Shown here one piece after another: positions 45,506 through 54,273 of a stretch of DNA of 64,000 bases. The stretch comes from Bryobacter sp. (GTDB taxonomy: Bacteria > Acidobacteriota > Terriglobia > Bryobacterales > Bryobacteraceae), in NCBI GenBank assembly GCA_022843625.1, contig JALHNH010000005.1, positions 62,001 to 126,000 of the forward strand, in the 5' to 3' direction. Made by a program: the position numbers and the translations under genes. The notes under the pieces are model-generated. The model searched no databases, was not told where the DNA came from, and was given only the letters and a program-made list of their open reading frames with translations. Numbering within the stretch: position 1 is the first letter of the stretch; each line of letters starts with the position of its first letter.

Positions 45506-46702
45506 TCATCCCAACAACGGCACTCCACCATAGGCCCCGCTGAGATACTTACGGTAAAGATTCTCATCCCGCCGCGCCTTCACATCCATCAGGCTATATG
45601 CACTCGTTCGGCCCTGCCGGTCCTTTTCGCACAACACCACTTCTTCTTTCTTCAAGTCCTCAAGAAGCGTAGAAGAATGACTGGTGAACCAAAGTTGGCT
45701 GTTCAACGGGTTCGTATTCTCGCGATCCAGGAACCAACGGAGGAATTCAGGAAGCAGTAGCGGATGAATCGCAGAATCCAGCTCATCAATGGCACAGATG
45801 GCACCCCGCGCAAGAGCAGCATCGATCACAGGAAAGAGTCGAATAAACGATCGAGTGCCATGACTCTCAAGCGTCCAATGCATTTCCTCGCTCAATCCAA
45901 AATGCTTGAACAAGGGCTGCGGGCCATCCGAAGTCTGAATGTATCTCATGCCCTCCAGACCCAAATCAATGCGAGTAAGCTGGCTGTTTAGTTTCGCCAG
46001 GGCTTCAGGTTGGCCAGACAGGATCTTGTGCACCAAATGCTCATCTGCCGATCCCAGAACCGTATTCTGCAAAACTGCCCTTTGCGCAGCATCGGCAAAG
46101 AAACTCGCAGCAGGGTGTTTAAAGAATGCAAAGGAGGCAATTACCGTCGAGTCTGGACGGAGTGTCTTCACCAAATGGCCAAAGCCCTGCACCGGAAAAA
46201 CGTCCGAGCCCTTTACCTCTCCCTGCGCATCTCGTTCAAAAACTCGTTGCCACTTCCCTTGGCCAAGCGGCCGTCGCCGAAGCGATTCCGTTTGAATTGT
46301 CGGCCCACCCGTCGCTGAAAGAGCCTGAACGCAAAGCTCATAACGATAGCAGCCACAATCCCCAAGCTCAGGCCGGTTCGGGTCCATAACCCCGCCAAAC
46401 TCAATCGCGATCCGCGTTGGTTTGGACATCGCTTCGAGACTGTTAAACGGAATACACTTCAGCCCATTCTCTGAAATGCGAGCCGCCATCCCGATGATAT
46501 ATTCCAGCGCAAGCAGAACATTGGTTTTTCCCGAAGCATTGGCCCCATAAATCGCAACCACCTTGGGAACAAAGATCTTAGCCCCAGGGAAAATCTCAGC
46601 AAACCGGTCCTCGTCCACCGGAACATTGGCCCCGATGCGAAGATCAAGAGCCTGTGCTTCACGGATGGACGCAAAGTTTTCAATTTCAAGGCGGTAGAGC
46701 AT
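45506..46702 (-). CDS. AAA ATPase of the OLD/RloC-like family (AAA15/COG1106 type)
   Basis: A 398-aa ATPase of the SMC/ABC-like AAA15 group. The N-terminus LYRLEIENFASIREAQAL and Walker A YGANASGKTN are family hallmarks. Walker B (AICAIDELDSAIHP) and the following Q/H-loop region LWFTSHSSTLLEDLKKEE are intact. Members often pair with a nuclease such as RloB, but none is found next to it. No Shine-Dalgarno is clear at ATG 46702. A defence or DNA-stress role is inferred from family and location. Confidence 0.88.
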   Translation of the reverse strand: MLYRLEIENFASIREAQALDLRIGANVPVDEDRFAEIFPGAKIFVPKVVAIYGANASGKTNVLLALEYIIGMAARISENGLKCIPFNSLEAMSKPTRIAIEFGGVMDPNRPELGDCGCYRYELCVQALSATGGPTIQTESLRRRPLGQGKWQRVFERDAQGEVKGSDVFPVQGFGHLVKTLRPDSTVIASFAFFKHPAASFFADAAQRAVLQNTVLGSADEHLVHKILSGQPEALAKLNSQLTRIDLGLEGMRYIQTSDGPQPLFKHFGLSEEMHWTLESHGTRSFIRLFPVIDAALARGAICAIDELDSAIHPLLLPEFLRWFLDRENTNPLNSQLWFTSHSSTLLEDLKKEEVVLCEKDRQGRTSAYSLMDVKARRDENLYRKYLSGAYGGVPLLG

Positions 46703-46918
46703 ACAGATTTAACTCTATTCTATCATCTGTAACGAAAAAGCGTCAAAGAATGGCAGAGAAGCAAAAAATGTGGCCTTAAGATGGCAAATTCGGGCAAGCG
46801 GTCCTCGCAGCCAACCCAGGGCACTTAGCCCTGATCTCGGCCAACGACAAACTGTGGACACTTTCAAATCGCTGAGCGCGCACCCCACGAAAAGTCGTTC
46901 AAGAAATAATTCAACTCG
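46703..46918. other. Intergenic, no recognised gene
   Basis: Divergent promoter region between the OLD-like ATPase gene and the leader of the STGPK-family gene. Several short frames are open but none has coding character. No terminator or repeat was seen here apart from the leader that starts at 46919. Confidence 0.5.
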
Positions 46919-47047
46919 ATTTCCCCCAGAATCAACAACTTCCGAAAACCATGGTTCGGATTCGACTCCTCAAATGTTAGCTTCAACATCGGGAGGCGCT
47001 CCATGCGCCTCCCTTTTTTATTCAAAACAGAAAAGGATAAAACACCC
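46919..47047 (+). promoter_or_regulatory. Conserved leader with terminator-like hairpin, copy A
   Basis: The first 40 bases (ATTTCCCCCAGAATCAACAA and on to GGTTCG) match a stretch before the second, decayed family copy with about 85 percent identity. A TCCGAA/TTCGGA stem lies at about 46941-46960. A strong hairpin GGGAGGCGC-TCCAT-GCGCCTCCC plus TTTTTT (46991-47019) ends 28 bases before the ATG, which is exactly what an intrinsic terminator looks like in front of a gene. Attenuation or an RNA switch is possible. Confidence 0.6.
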
Positions 47048-47677
47048 ATGCCAACGCAAGCTCAAATCGATGCCAACCGGCAAAATGCAAAGAAGTCCAC
47101 CGGCCCGAAAACCGCCGTAGGCCGCGCCGCCTCCGCCGCCAACAGCACCCGTCACGGCCTCACCGCCAACCCCACAACCATCTTTGAAAACAATCCGCAC
47201 GAACGAAGCCAATACGATCTGCTAAAGGCCAAGCTCCTCAAGCAATGCCTCCCCGAAGGCGAACTCGAACTCCAAACCTTCGAGCGCTACACGTTCGCCC
47301 TCTTCCAGGTAGACCGCGCAAGACAGATGGAAATCGACGCCCAGGACCGCTGGTCAAACGAACCCAATAACGAAATCCTCTTCAACCAGATGGAGCGCAT
47401 CCTAAAACTCTGCGCCGCCCAGGAGCGCCGCGCCGACAGAGCCCTCAAAGAGCTGACAAAGCTGCAGAGAGACCGCATCCTCGCCATGGACATCCACACC
47501 GAAGTCTACTTACTGGACAAAACCCTCGACATCCCCGCGACCTTCCCCATGTTTGAGATACGCAAAACCGACCTCTCCAAAACCACCGCCGGCCTGCTCA
47601 CACTAAAGCTCATGGCCCTGATGCCAGAAGCCCGTGAAATCGTAGATAAACACCGCGCCTCAAAGCTAGCGGCCTGA
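47048..47677 (+). CDS. Acidobacterial STGPK-family protein of unknown function
   Basis: A 209-aa protein with the N-terminal pattern PTQAQIDANRQNAKKSTGPK, then AANSTRHGLTA, which recurs in many acidobacterial proteins without a known role. The middle part is helical and charged (LLKQCLPEGELELQTFERYTFALFQVDRARQMEIDAQDRW). The track start (47003) lies in the leader hairpin; ATG 47048 is chosen. It has a conserved leader with a terminator-like hairpin, and a frame-shifted sibling lies about 7 kb away. This may be a small self-propagating or regulated unit. Confidence 0.75.
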   Translation: MPTQAQIDANRQNAKKSTGPKTAVGRAASAANSTRHGLTANPTTIFENNPHERSQYDLLKAKLLKQCLPEGELELQTFERYTFALFQVDRARQMEIDAQDRWSNEPNNEILFNQMERILKLCAAQERRADRALKELTKLQRDRILAMDIHTEVYLLDKTLDIPATFPMFEIRKTDLSKTTAGLLTLKLMALMPEAREIVDKHRASKLAA

Positions 47678-47790
47678 AAAAAACGAAACAAACCCAATCT
47701 GGACAAACCCGGCCCCAATGGGCCACAGATCTTCGACAATTGAATATCGCTCAAGGCCAGTGACACCACAGCCATCTCTATACGTCTGCC

Positions 47791-49242
47791 CTACCGCCAG
47801 GTCGACTCCCAGTCCCCCCACGGGCTCTTCACCTTCCCCACCTCCGCATTCACTTCGCGATAGTGTGACGCCTGCGCCCGCTCAACATAACGCGCCCCCG
47901 GCAAAAAATCATCGCCCGCCGCCTTCAACAGAGCATCCAACCTACGCTCCATCCGCGACTGCAGCGCATTGTCCTTGCCCACCAGATTCCGCATCTGATA
48001 AGGATCCTTCTGGTTGTCATACAGCAGCCAAGGCCCGTGAATCGAGCGCACATAAGTATGTCGCGGAGTCCGTACACCCCGATACTCCGCAAAGCCCTGC
48101 CGCCGCACAACAGCAAAAGAAGCAGGCAGATTCAGCAGCGCCGCCGGCTCCTGTGCATCCTTTCGCTTACCCCGGATCAACGCCGAATAGTCCGCACCCT
48201 GAGCCGATTCCACCTTCGGCAAATTCGCCAGGCCCAGCAGCGTCGGCAGGATATCCGGAACATCAATCGGTGTAATCGATGTCCGCCGCTGCCGCCCTAA
48301 CTCGCGCGGATAACGAATCAGCATCGGCACGCGGATCGATTCATCCCACGGCTGCTGCTTGTGATGCAGCCCCTGGCTCTGCAGCATGTCTCCATGGTCA
48401 GAGGTAAAGACAAAGATCGTATCCTCAGCCTGGCCAGTTGCCTCCACCGCATCTTTGAGTTGCTTCACACAATCATCGAGCGCCGCCATATGCGCGTAAT
48501 AACCACGCAGATTCTTGAGGGCCTCTTCGCGATGCGAAGCCGGCACGTTATCACGCAGCTTCAACTCCCGGTTGCGATAAAGAGCCTGGTAATTCTCAGG
48601 CGCTGTCCCGTAAGGGTCATGCGGCGGCCCAAGCGAAAGCAACAGAAAGTAAGGATCACTCCCGCGTCCCCGCTGCCGGATAAACTCACAGGCATCGCGA
48701 GTCTGTGCGATACCGTCATAACCTTCCCAGTAGCGAGGCGTCGGGTCATTGCCCTCGTAATAAAGCGAGCGGTTGTAATTGTGCGTGCACTCGCAAACCT
48801 TCCAATAATCGAACCCAAAATGCGACGATTCCGGAACGTAGGAAAGCCGCCGCTCCGCCTTGCCTTCCGGGCTCCCGTAGATGTGCCATTTGCCGATGTA
48901 ACCCGTCGAATATCCGGCTTTTCGAAACGCCCCGCCCAGCGTCTCTCCTTGCGGCTTCAGCTCCACATCATTCACAACCAAACCATGCCTCACCGCATAC
49001 TGACCCGTCATCAGCGACCCTCGATAGGGGCTGCACACCGGTAACCCGGAGACGGCATTGACGAAATCAAACGACTCCCGCGACAACGCGTCAATGTGCG
49101 GAGTTTGCGCATTTGGGTCGCCTCGATAGCCAAACGCTTGCGCCCGCCACTGGTCTACCAGGACAAATACGACATTCGGACGCCGCACCTTCTGCGCCTG
49201 CGCCGCCAATACAGCCCCTTGGAGAAAAGCTCGCCGTTGCAT
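47791..49242 (-). CDS. Sulfatase (arylsulfatase type) with Tat-like signal
   Basis: A 483-aa alkaline-phosphatase-fold sulfatase that would hydrolyse sulfate esters outside the cytoplasm. The N-terminus RRAFLQGAVLAAQA is a Tat-like signal. The opening metal-binding motif is NVVFVLVDQWRAQAFGYRGD. The C-x-P-x-R-type motif is VCSPYRGSLMTGQY, in which Cys69 should be converted to formylglycine. A second metal site is visible at FVFTSDHGDML. The substrate, probably a sulfated polysaccharide or aryl sulfate, is not known. The dedicated maturase is not next to it; the FGE-like domain of the kinase at 12.5-14.2 kb is not evidently its partner. Confidence 0.93.
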   Translation of the reverse strand: MQRRAFLQGAVLAAQAQKVRRPNVVFVLVDQWRAQAFGYRGDPNAQTPHIDALSRESFDFVNAVSGLPVCSPYRGSLMTGQYAVRHGLVVNDVELKPQGETLGGAFRKAGYSTGYIGKWHIYGSPEGKAERRLSYVPESSHFGFDYWKVCECTHNYNRSLYYEGNDPTPRYWEGYDGIAQTRDACEFIRQRGRGSDPYFLLLSLGPPHDPYGTAPENYQALYRNRELKLRDNVPASHREEALKNLRGYYAHMAALDDCVKQLKDAVEATGQAEDTIFVFTSDHGDMLQSQGLHHKQQPWDESIRVPMLIRYPRELGRQRRTSITPIDVPDILPTLLGLANLPKVESAQGADYSALIRGKRKDAQEPAALLNLPASFAVVRRQGFAEYRGVRTPRHTYVRSIHGPWLLYDNQKDPYQMRNLVGKDNALQSRMERRLDALLKAAGDDFLPGARYVERAQASHYREVNAEVGKVKSPWGDWESTWR

Positions 49243-49345
49243 ACCCTAACCTACCGTATTCACGGCCAAAGATCGAAACCAAAATAGCTACTACCTGAAC
49301 TGGAATAAAATGACTGGCAGTAGAGAGAAAGGTCTTCTTCGTCAC

Positions 49346-50821
49346 ATGCGATTCCTTTGTGTCCTCCTGTCAATCGCTGCCCACCTGTCTTTTGCTCAGC
49401 AAACCGAAACAGTTTTCGAACACCGTGTCCTAGTGCCAACAACATCGCTCGACAGCGAGCGCGATGTCGAAGCAAGCCTCACTCGCAATGTGAATCAGTT
49501 GGCAATGCTTGGCTTTGAGGTCGGAGCCATTATCGGTGGGCGCGGACCGCTCCTCGATCGACTGCTGGACCGTAAAGCCTATGTGCCCGGAATGGTAGAC
49601 CATGGAGGCCAGGCTTTTGTCGTCATGCACCGGCCCGTCGGCCATCCTGTGCCAGCCCGGGAATACCGCTTCCTTCATACGCGGACGCCGCTTGGCGTCC
49701 AGGAAATCGTCTCAGCCATTGCTTCTGAAGGCTTCCGGCTTACCATCACCGCCTGGGAAGGAGATTACTTCCACGCCGTCTTCGAACGCATTAACGGCAC
49801 CCCTCCGGTGGAGTATCGCGTCTTCCGCACCCAGTCCCGGCGTGGTTGGGACCAGCAAATGCTCAGCAGCCCCGAACTGAAACAGCGGATCACGCGTGTC
49901 ATTCCCATGACGTTGGACTCGGCCATTGTCGAACTGGGCGCGCCACAAGCATCCCCAGCCGACTTCGTTTGGGAGAGCGATTCCCCAAGCAACCAGTCGC
50001 GCCACGAGTCTCGACTCAATACCAGAGCGGCAGCAGGCTTCCGTGTACAAATAGCTCGCATGCGAGGCAACATTCTTGATGTCGCATTACTAAAACCCGC
50101 TGGAGCTTCCGGCCCGGCTCCGGCCCTCGATCTAAACGACGGTCCCTGGGGTATGCCGTGCAGCAAGGGGAAAATTGCCGGCGCAGATATCTGGTCTGAC
50201 GGCGATGTCTACTGCGTCGCAGAGGATCCCGCAGGTTCAGTGTCCAACCGGGGCTTTGATATGGTGGTCGCGCCGGAAGCCAGCATGGACGGCCAGCTCT
50301 TTTTTGGACGGCCCAGTTGCGAAGTTGGTGCCCGCCTCACTTCGGCCCGTCCAACAACCGCGCGCATCGCTCGCGCCTTTCAACTCGAGAGCGAAATCAA
50401 CCGCCGCGTCCTACCCGGTTACCGCGTGACCCGCGCCTTCGCTGGCATCAAGGAGGACGCTGAACAGCGCCTCGTCTTCTTCACCTCGCGCCTCCCTCTG
50501 CCAGTGTTCGAAGGAAAGCCAGCCAGCCGCGTCAAGCCCCCGCCTTTGATCGCCGAACTCGATGGGCTCGGACAGCAACTTCTCTCCGGGCGGGAGCGCG
50601 AGATCAACACCTCCCTTGCCTCAGAGCTTGGTGTAAACGACACCACTGTGTGGGCCGAGATCAATGATTTTCGCGCCAATCGGCACGTTCTACTCCTCGG
50701 ATGCACGGCACACCGGCTGGATCGTGAGCGAGCGGAAACAGTTCTGCGAGGCTTGCTTGCCCGCACTCCTTACTCAGGATTCCGCATCCGGAACGAAATC
50801 CGCATTGAGCTCTTTCGTTAG
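49346..50821 (+). CDS. Secreted protein of unknown function
   Basis: A protein of about 491 aa with a signal peptide (RFLCVLLSIAAHLSFAQ). The track start at 49310 gives a 12-residue lead that weakens the signal peptide; ATG 49346 is preferred. The body shows repeated beta-alpha-like units (EYRFLHTRTPLGVQEIVSAI, then EYRVFRTQSRRGWDQQMLSS), each starting with EYR. No known domain is recognised. It is divergent from the sulfatase with about 100 bases between starts. Confidence 0.75.
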   Translation: MRFLCVLLSIAAHLSFAQQTETVFEHRVLVPTTSLDSERDVEASLTRNVNQLAMLGFEVGAIIGGRGPLLDRLLDRKAYVPGMVDHGGQAFVVMHRPVGHPVPAREYRFLHTRTPLGVQEIVSAIASEGFRLTITAWEGDYFHAVFERINGTPPVEYRVFRTQSRRGWDQQMLSSPELKQRITRVIPMTLDSAIVELGAPQASPADFVWESDSPSNQSRHESRLNTRAAAGFRVQIARMRGNILDVALLKPAGASGPAPALDLNDGPWGMPCSKGKIAGADIWSDGDVYCVAEDPAGSVSNRGFDMVVAPEASMDGQLFFGRPSCEVGARLTSARPTTARIARAFQLESEINRRVLPGYRVTRAFAGIKEDAEQRLVFFTSRLPLPVFEGKPASRVKPPPLIAELDGLGQQLLSGREREINTSLASELGVNDTTVWAEINDFRANRHVLLLGCTAHRLDRERAETVLRGLLARTPYSGFRIRNEIRIELFR

Positions 50822-51134
50822 CGAGCTACCTGAAGCGCGCCTGCCTTTAGCGTGAAGCCTTTGCAAGAATCCCGAGACAGCCACCCAACGGTCTGATCCC
50901 TATGAGGACTCAGCCCTTTTGCTTCTCCGTCCATTATCTTGAATGCTTATGAAAGTCTCCCAACCAATCCCAGCTATAACTTCGCCTTAGCCCCGCAGCA
51001 CCGTCCCAAGTAATGTACTCTGTCCTATTGGCATTTGTTCAGAACAAAAGTGCCAAATTGAAGGAGACCCAAAAGCCAGTGCCCCCTGTCTTAGCGACAT
51101 TAGCCGCACCCCAAGGTGCCTTGGAAGCAAAAGC
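50822..51134. other. 313-base gap with no recognised gene
   Basis: Between the secreted protein gene and the GT39-like gene. It should hold the promoter for the latter. No terminator hairpin, tRNA or repeat was seen. Small ORFs listed here on both strands lack coding features. Confidence 0.55.
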
Positions 51135-52739
51135 ATGCCCAAATTTCTTATCGATTTGCTGAATTCCAGCAAGTGGCAAGCAGTGTTCTTCCTGCTGATC
51201 GTGGGCGTTGCTTCGCTGCGAATTGTCCGAACCTATCACTTCTACAACCAAAGCATGGATGAAGCGGCTCACGTGAACTGCGGCCTCGAATGGCTAGGCC
51301 AGGGAACCTTCAACGCCGAACCCCAACACCCACCCCTGCCGCGCGTGTTAATGGCAATCGGGCCATATCTTCGAGGTGCCCGCTTTGATCCGAAGCTGAA
51401 AACTTTGAGCGATAGTAATAACGTTTTTCACACAGCCGGGGACTATTGGGAAACCCTGAGCTCGGCAAGAATCGCCACTTTGTTCTGGTTCCTTCTGGCT
51501 TGTACATCGCTGTTTCTCTTTGCCCGGCGCTGGTGCGGGGCCGGCGTGGCCCTGCTCGCCGTTTTCTTGTTTACTCTTCTCCCTTCTGTACTAACTCACG
51601 CAGGCATGGCGACAAACGATATGGCTGCTACGGCGGCACTAATCTTTATCCTCTATTCCTTCTCCCGCTATTGGAGCGCACCAGGCTTCGGGAATGCGGC
51701 ACTCAGCGGTGTGGCCCTCGCGGTAGCGCTCGGGTCGAAAATGTCGCTCTTTCTGTTTGTTCCTCTAACGGTTGCACCCTTCTTTTTCGCCTTGGGGCCG
51801 CCCAGGAACAGGACCCGGCAAGAATGGCAGCGCTTCGCAAGCCATGCGGCCGTCTTTCTATCGGTGGCCCTGTTTTTGTTATCGGCGCTTTATCGTTTTG
51901 AGCTAACGCCCGTAGCCCGCTTCTGGAATCTGCCCCTGCCGCTGAATGGGCTCAAGCTTGGATTTCTCCAACTATTGGCTCATAACAACGACGGCCATGA
52001 AGCCGTGTTTTTTGGAGAATACCGCCGCTATGGCTTCAAGCTGTTTTTCCCGGTGATGCTATTACTAAAGACTCCCCTGGGCATTCTGTTTTTGGTCATA
52101 GCGGGTTATGTAGGCTTGCTCTTCCGCTGGAAGACCTGGGCAGTGCCTGTAAGAATTGGATTGTGTGCCGCACCGGCAATCGTGGCCGCTTGCATGACCT
52201 CTTCCATAAATATCGGGGTCCGTCATGTTCTGCCCGTTTATCCCTTCCTGGCTTTAGCGGGGGCCCTGGGGCTAAGTCTGGTGCCTAAACGAATTCCACC
52301 AGCAGCTCTCCGGTCTCTCTTGGGTTTTGCCCTGCTGGTAGCAACCGTCGAATCTGCAACTGCCGTTGCAGACCCCTTGCCCTGGTTTAACTTATTGGCT
52401 CCCGAGCCCCTCGACCTCGTGACTGTAGATTCTGACCTCGATTGGGGCCAGAACCTGCACCGGCTTTCGAAGTATTTGAAAGATGAAAAAATTGAAAAGC
52501 TGGGGTTGTTTTACTTTGGCAGCGCACAGTATGAATTCTTCGACTTTCCCAAGAGTGTTACTGGAGTCACCGAAAAGAACCCAATGCCTGGTTATGTGGT
52601 GGTAAGTTCTTATATCCGCCGCTTGGAATGTCTGAAGAGCGGCAAATTCTGTTGGCTAAATCAATTTCAACCGGAGCGCTCCATCGGGGATTCGATCCAC
52701 ATCTACTACATCCCCGGGGGAAGCCTGGCAGTGCCCTAG
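51135..52739 (+). CDS. Glycosyltransferase family 39-like membrane protein
   Basis: A 534-aa polytopic membrane protein of the PMT/ArnT-like (GT-C) class. The first TM helix (AVFFLLIVGVASLRI) is followed by a periplasmic loop with an acidic pair NQSMDEAAHVNCG, the position of the catalytic Asp in this class, and PQHPPLPRVLM. About ten further TM helices follow. C-terminal domain has TVDSDLDWGQNLHRLSKYLK, often seen in such proteins. It should transfer a sugar from a polyprenyl-phosphate donor on the periplasmic side. Donor and acceptor are unknown. Monocistronic. Confidence 0.85.
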   Translation: MPKFLIDLLNSSKWQAVFFLLIVGVASLRIVRTYHFYNQSMDEAAHVNCGLEWLGQGTFNAEPQHPPLPRVLMAIGPYLRGARFDPKLKTLSDSNNVFHTAGDYWETLSSARIATLFWFLLACTSLFLFARRWCGAGVALLAVFLFTLLPSVLTHAGMATNDMAATAALIFILYSFSRYWSAPGFGNAALSGVALAVALGSKMSLFLFVPLTVAPFFFALGPPRNRTRQEWQRFASHAAVFLSVALFLLSALYRFELTPVARFWNLPLPLNGLKLGFLQLLAHNNDGHEAVFFGEYRRYGFKLFFPVMLLLKTPLGILFLVIAGYVGLLFRWKTWAVPVRIGLCAAPAIVAACMTSSINIGVRHVLPVYPFLALAGALGLSLVPKRIPPAALRSLLGFALLVATVESATAVADPLPWFNLLAPEPLDLVTVDSDLDWGQNLHRLSKYLKDEKIEKLGLFYFGSAQYEFFDFPKSVTGVTEKNPMPGYVVVSSYIRRLECLKSGKFCWLNQFQPERSIGDSIHIYYIPGGSLAVP

Positions 52740-52893
52740 CTATTTGCAAGTGGCCCATCCCCGGGCTTGATTCAGGCAAAATGTGACCTCCACTGGTCAC
52801 AATAACCTCAGGCGGCCAATACTCTTTGCCATCTGTTCAATGAAATCAACAATATAAGCTGGCCCTGAAAATGCTTCATCCATTTCAGAGTCA

Positions 52894-53853
52894 ATGAATA
52901 TGAAAACCAACATAGCGATAGCCTTCCTTGGCTTCGCCACTTTAGCCAACGCCCAGTCCATCCGGGCTACGATCACTGGTGGCGACGCAAATGCCGATGG
53001 CAAATGTACTTTTGAAGTTGTGGTCGACGGCTCGGCCGAAGTAGAGATCCGCGGCGACATTGGGAACATCCGCCAGATCTCAGGCCAGGCTGCCTCCTGG
53101 CGCCGCCTCACCTGCAACCAACCACTCCCCAACAATCCCGGCAACTTCCGCTTCAAAGGCATCGATGGCCGTGGCGAACAAACACTGGCCCGCGATCCCA
53201 ACTCCAGCGGCGGCGTCGCCGTCATTCGTATTAACGACCCCAAGGGCGGCTCCCATGCCTATACCGGCGACATCGAATGGAAAGGCGGTAACTATAGCTT
53301 CGGCGGAACCGGCAACTGGGACACCGGTCGCATCTCAGATGGCAATTGGAACAATTCCATTGGCAACAACGACGCGCTCCGAATTTGTAAGCAGCAGGTG
53401 GTGCAAACCCGCAATGTGCGTGCCAATCGCGTTCAGGTGAGCCGTGGAGATGCGCAGCAAAATGGCGATACCCTGGTCAACTTCACATTCCGCAATGCCA
53501 ACAATGTCAGCCGACGGGGCTTCTGTACCATCTCTTCAACCGGTCAGATTTTGCGCTTCGAACTGGAGCGAAACAACAACGGGAACAACAACCGCAACAA
53601 TAACGCAACTGGCGTTTTCGGCAATAACGGCAACAGTCGCGCCTCCTTCAATCAGGCCTTGGACTCCTGCCAGTCTGAAGTCGCACGCCGCCTCGGTATA
53701 ACCTCAACCGATATCCGCGTTCAGCACGGCATCGACCCCGGCAACGGCGACTATCTCGTCAACTACCAGGCCCAAGACCGCTTAAGGCGCATCCGAACTG
53801 GTTATTGCCGCGTCTCAGCCACGGGCGAGATTGAAGATTTTCGCCAGCAATAG
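52894..53853 (+). CDS. Secreted Asn-rich protein of unknown function
   Basis: A 319-aa exported protein; signal peptide NIAIAFLGFATLANA. Residues about 20-145 form a beta-rich domain (TFEVVVDGSAEVEIRGDIG). Then come two related units of about 75 residues separated by an Asn/Gly-rich linker (NNNGNNNRNNNATGV). Each has a pair of Cys (ALRICKQQV with GFCTISSTG; LDSCQSEV with GYCRVSATG), and both end with a similar -TG(Q/E)I- sequence, so an internal duplication with one disulfide each is likely. Function unknown. Confidence 0.78.
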   Translation: MNMKTNIAIAFLGFATLANAQSIRATITGGDANADGKCTFEVVVDGSAEVEIRGDIGNIRQISGQAASWRRLTCNQPLPNNPGNFRFKGIDGRGEQTLARDPNSSGGVAVIRINDPKGGSHAYTGDIEWKGGNYSFGGTGNWDTGRISDGNWNNSIGNNDALRICKQQVVQTRNVRANRVQVSRGDAQQNGDTLVNFTFRNANNVSRRGFCTISSTGQILRFELERNNNGNNNRNNNATGVFGNNGNSRASFNQALDSCQSEVARRLGITSTDIRVQHGIDPGNGDYLVNYQAQDRLRRIRTGYCRVSATGEIEDFRQQ

Positions 53854-53967
53854 ACTTCGACAGCAGTAAAAACTAGACAGACAGGCTTGATGGCTGCCAC
53901 CATCAGGCCTTCATGTTTTTATGCCGAACTCATTACTAATGTCTCGTTCCAGGAAAAAGCTATCTAT

Positions 53968-54090
53968 ATTTCCCCCGGAATCAACAAGATCCAAAAACTA
54001 GGGTTCGTTATAGCCATCCGGTCTGATAGCTTCTCAGTTGTAGGGGCGCTTTTGCGCCCCTTTTCAATTTCAGATCAGAATAAAACAACA
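53968..54090 (+). promoter_or_regulatory. Conserved leader with terminator-like hairpin, copy B
   Basis: Homologous to the leader at 46919. It starts ATTTCCCCCGGAATCAACAA, continues with a similar AAAACTAGGGTTCG, and has GATAGCTTC where copy A has GTTAGCTTC. Its hairpin is GGGGCGC-TTTT-GCGCCCC plus TTTT (54043-54064), different in sequence from copy A but the same in form and position. The distance from ATTT to ATG is 123 bases here and 129 in copy A. Confidence 0.6.
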
Positions 54091-54273
54091 ATGTCTCCTC
54101 AAGCGCTAATCGATGCCAACAGGGCAGAATGCGAAGAAGTCTACCGAGCCAGAATACTCCCGGAAGCCCGCGCAATCAAGGAAAACCGAACGAACTCAAT
54201 GCAGGAATCAAACTCGATACCCCCGGAAGATCTCAAACGCTTCGTTCAATCCGTGTACCCGTCTGCGGAGTGA
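54091..54273 (+). pseudogene. Decayed, frameshifted copy of the STGPK-family gene
   Basis: The ATG is followed by SPQALIDANR, matching copy A (PTQAQIDANR). After that a single-base insertion shifts the frame: the other frame reads QNAKKSTEPE, as in copy A QNAKKSTGPK. A third frame holds NELNAGIKLDT, similar to the family's NA-x-KHGLTA region. The 60-codon open frame is therefore a remnant, not a small gene. It sits right before the convergent MBL gene with no spacer. Confidence 0.65.

Noticed and set aside
46770-47120. 116-aa plus ORF
   Set aside because: Covers the leader hairpin and the start of the real STGPK-family gene in another frame.
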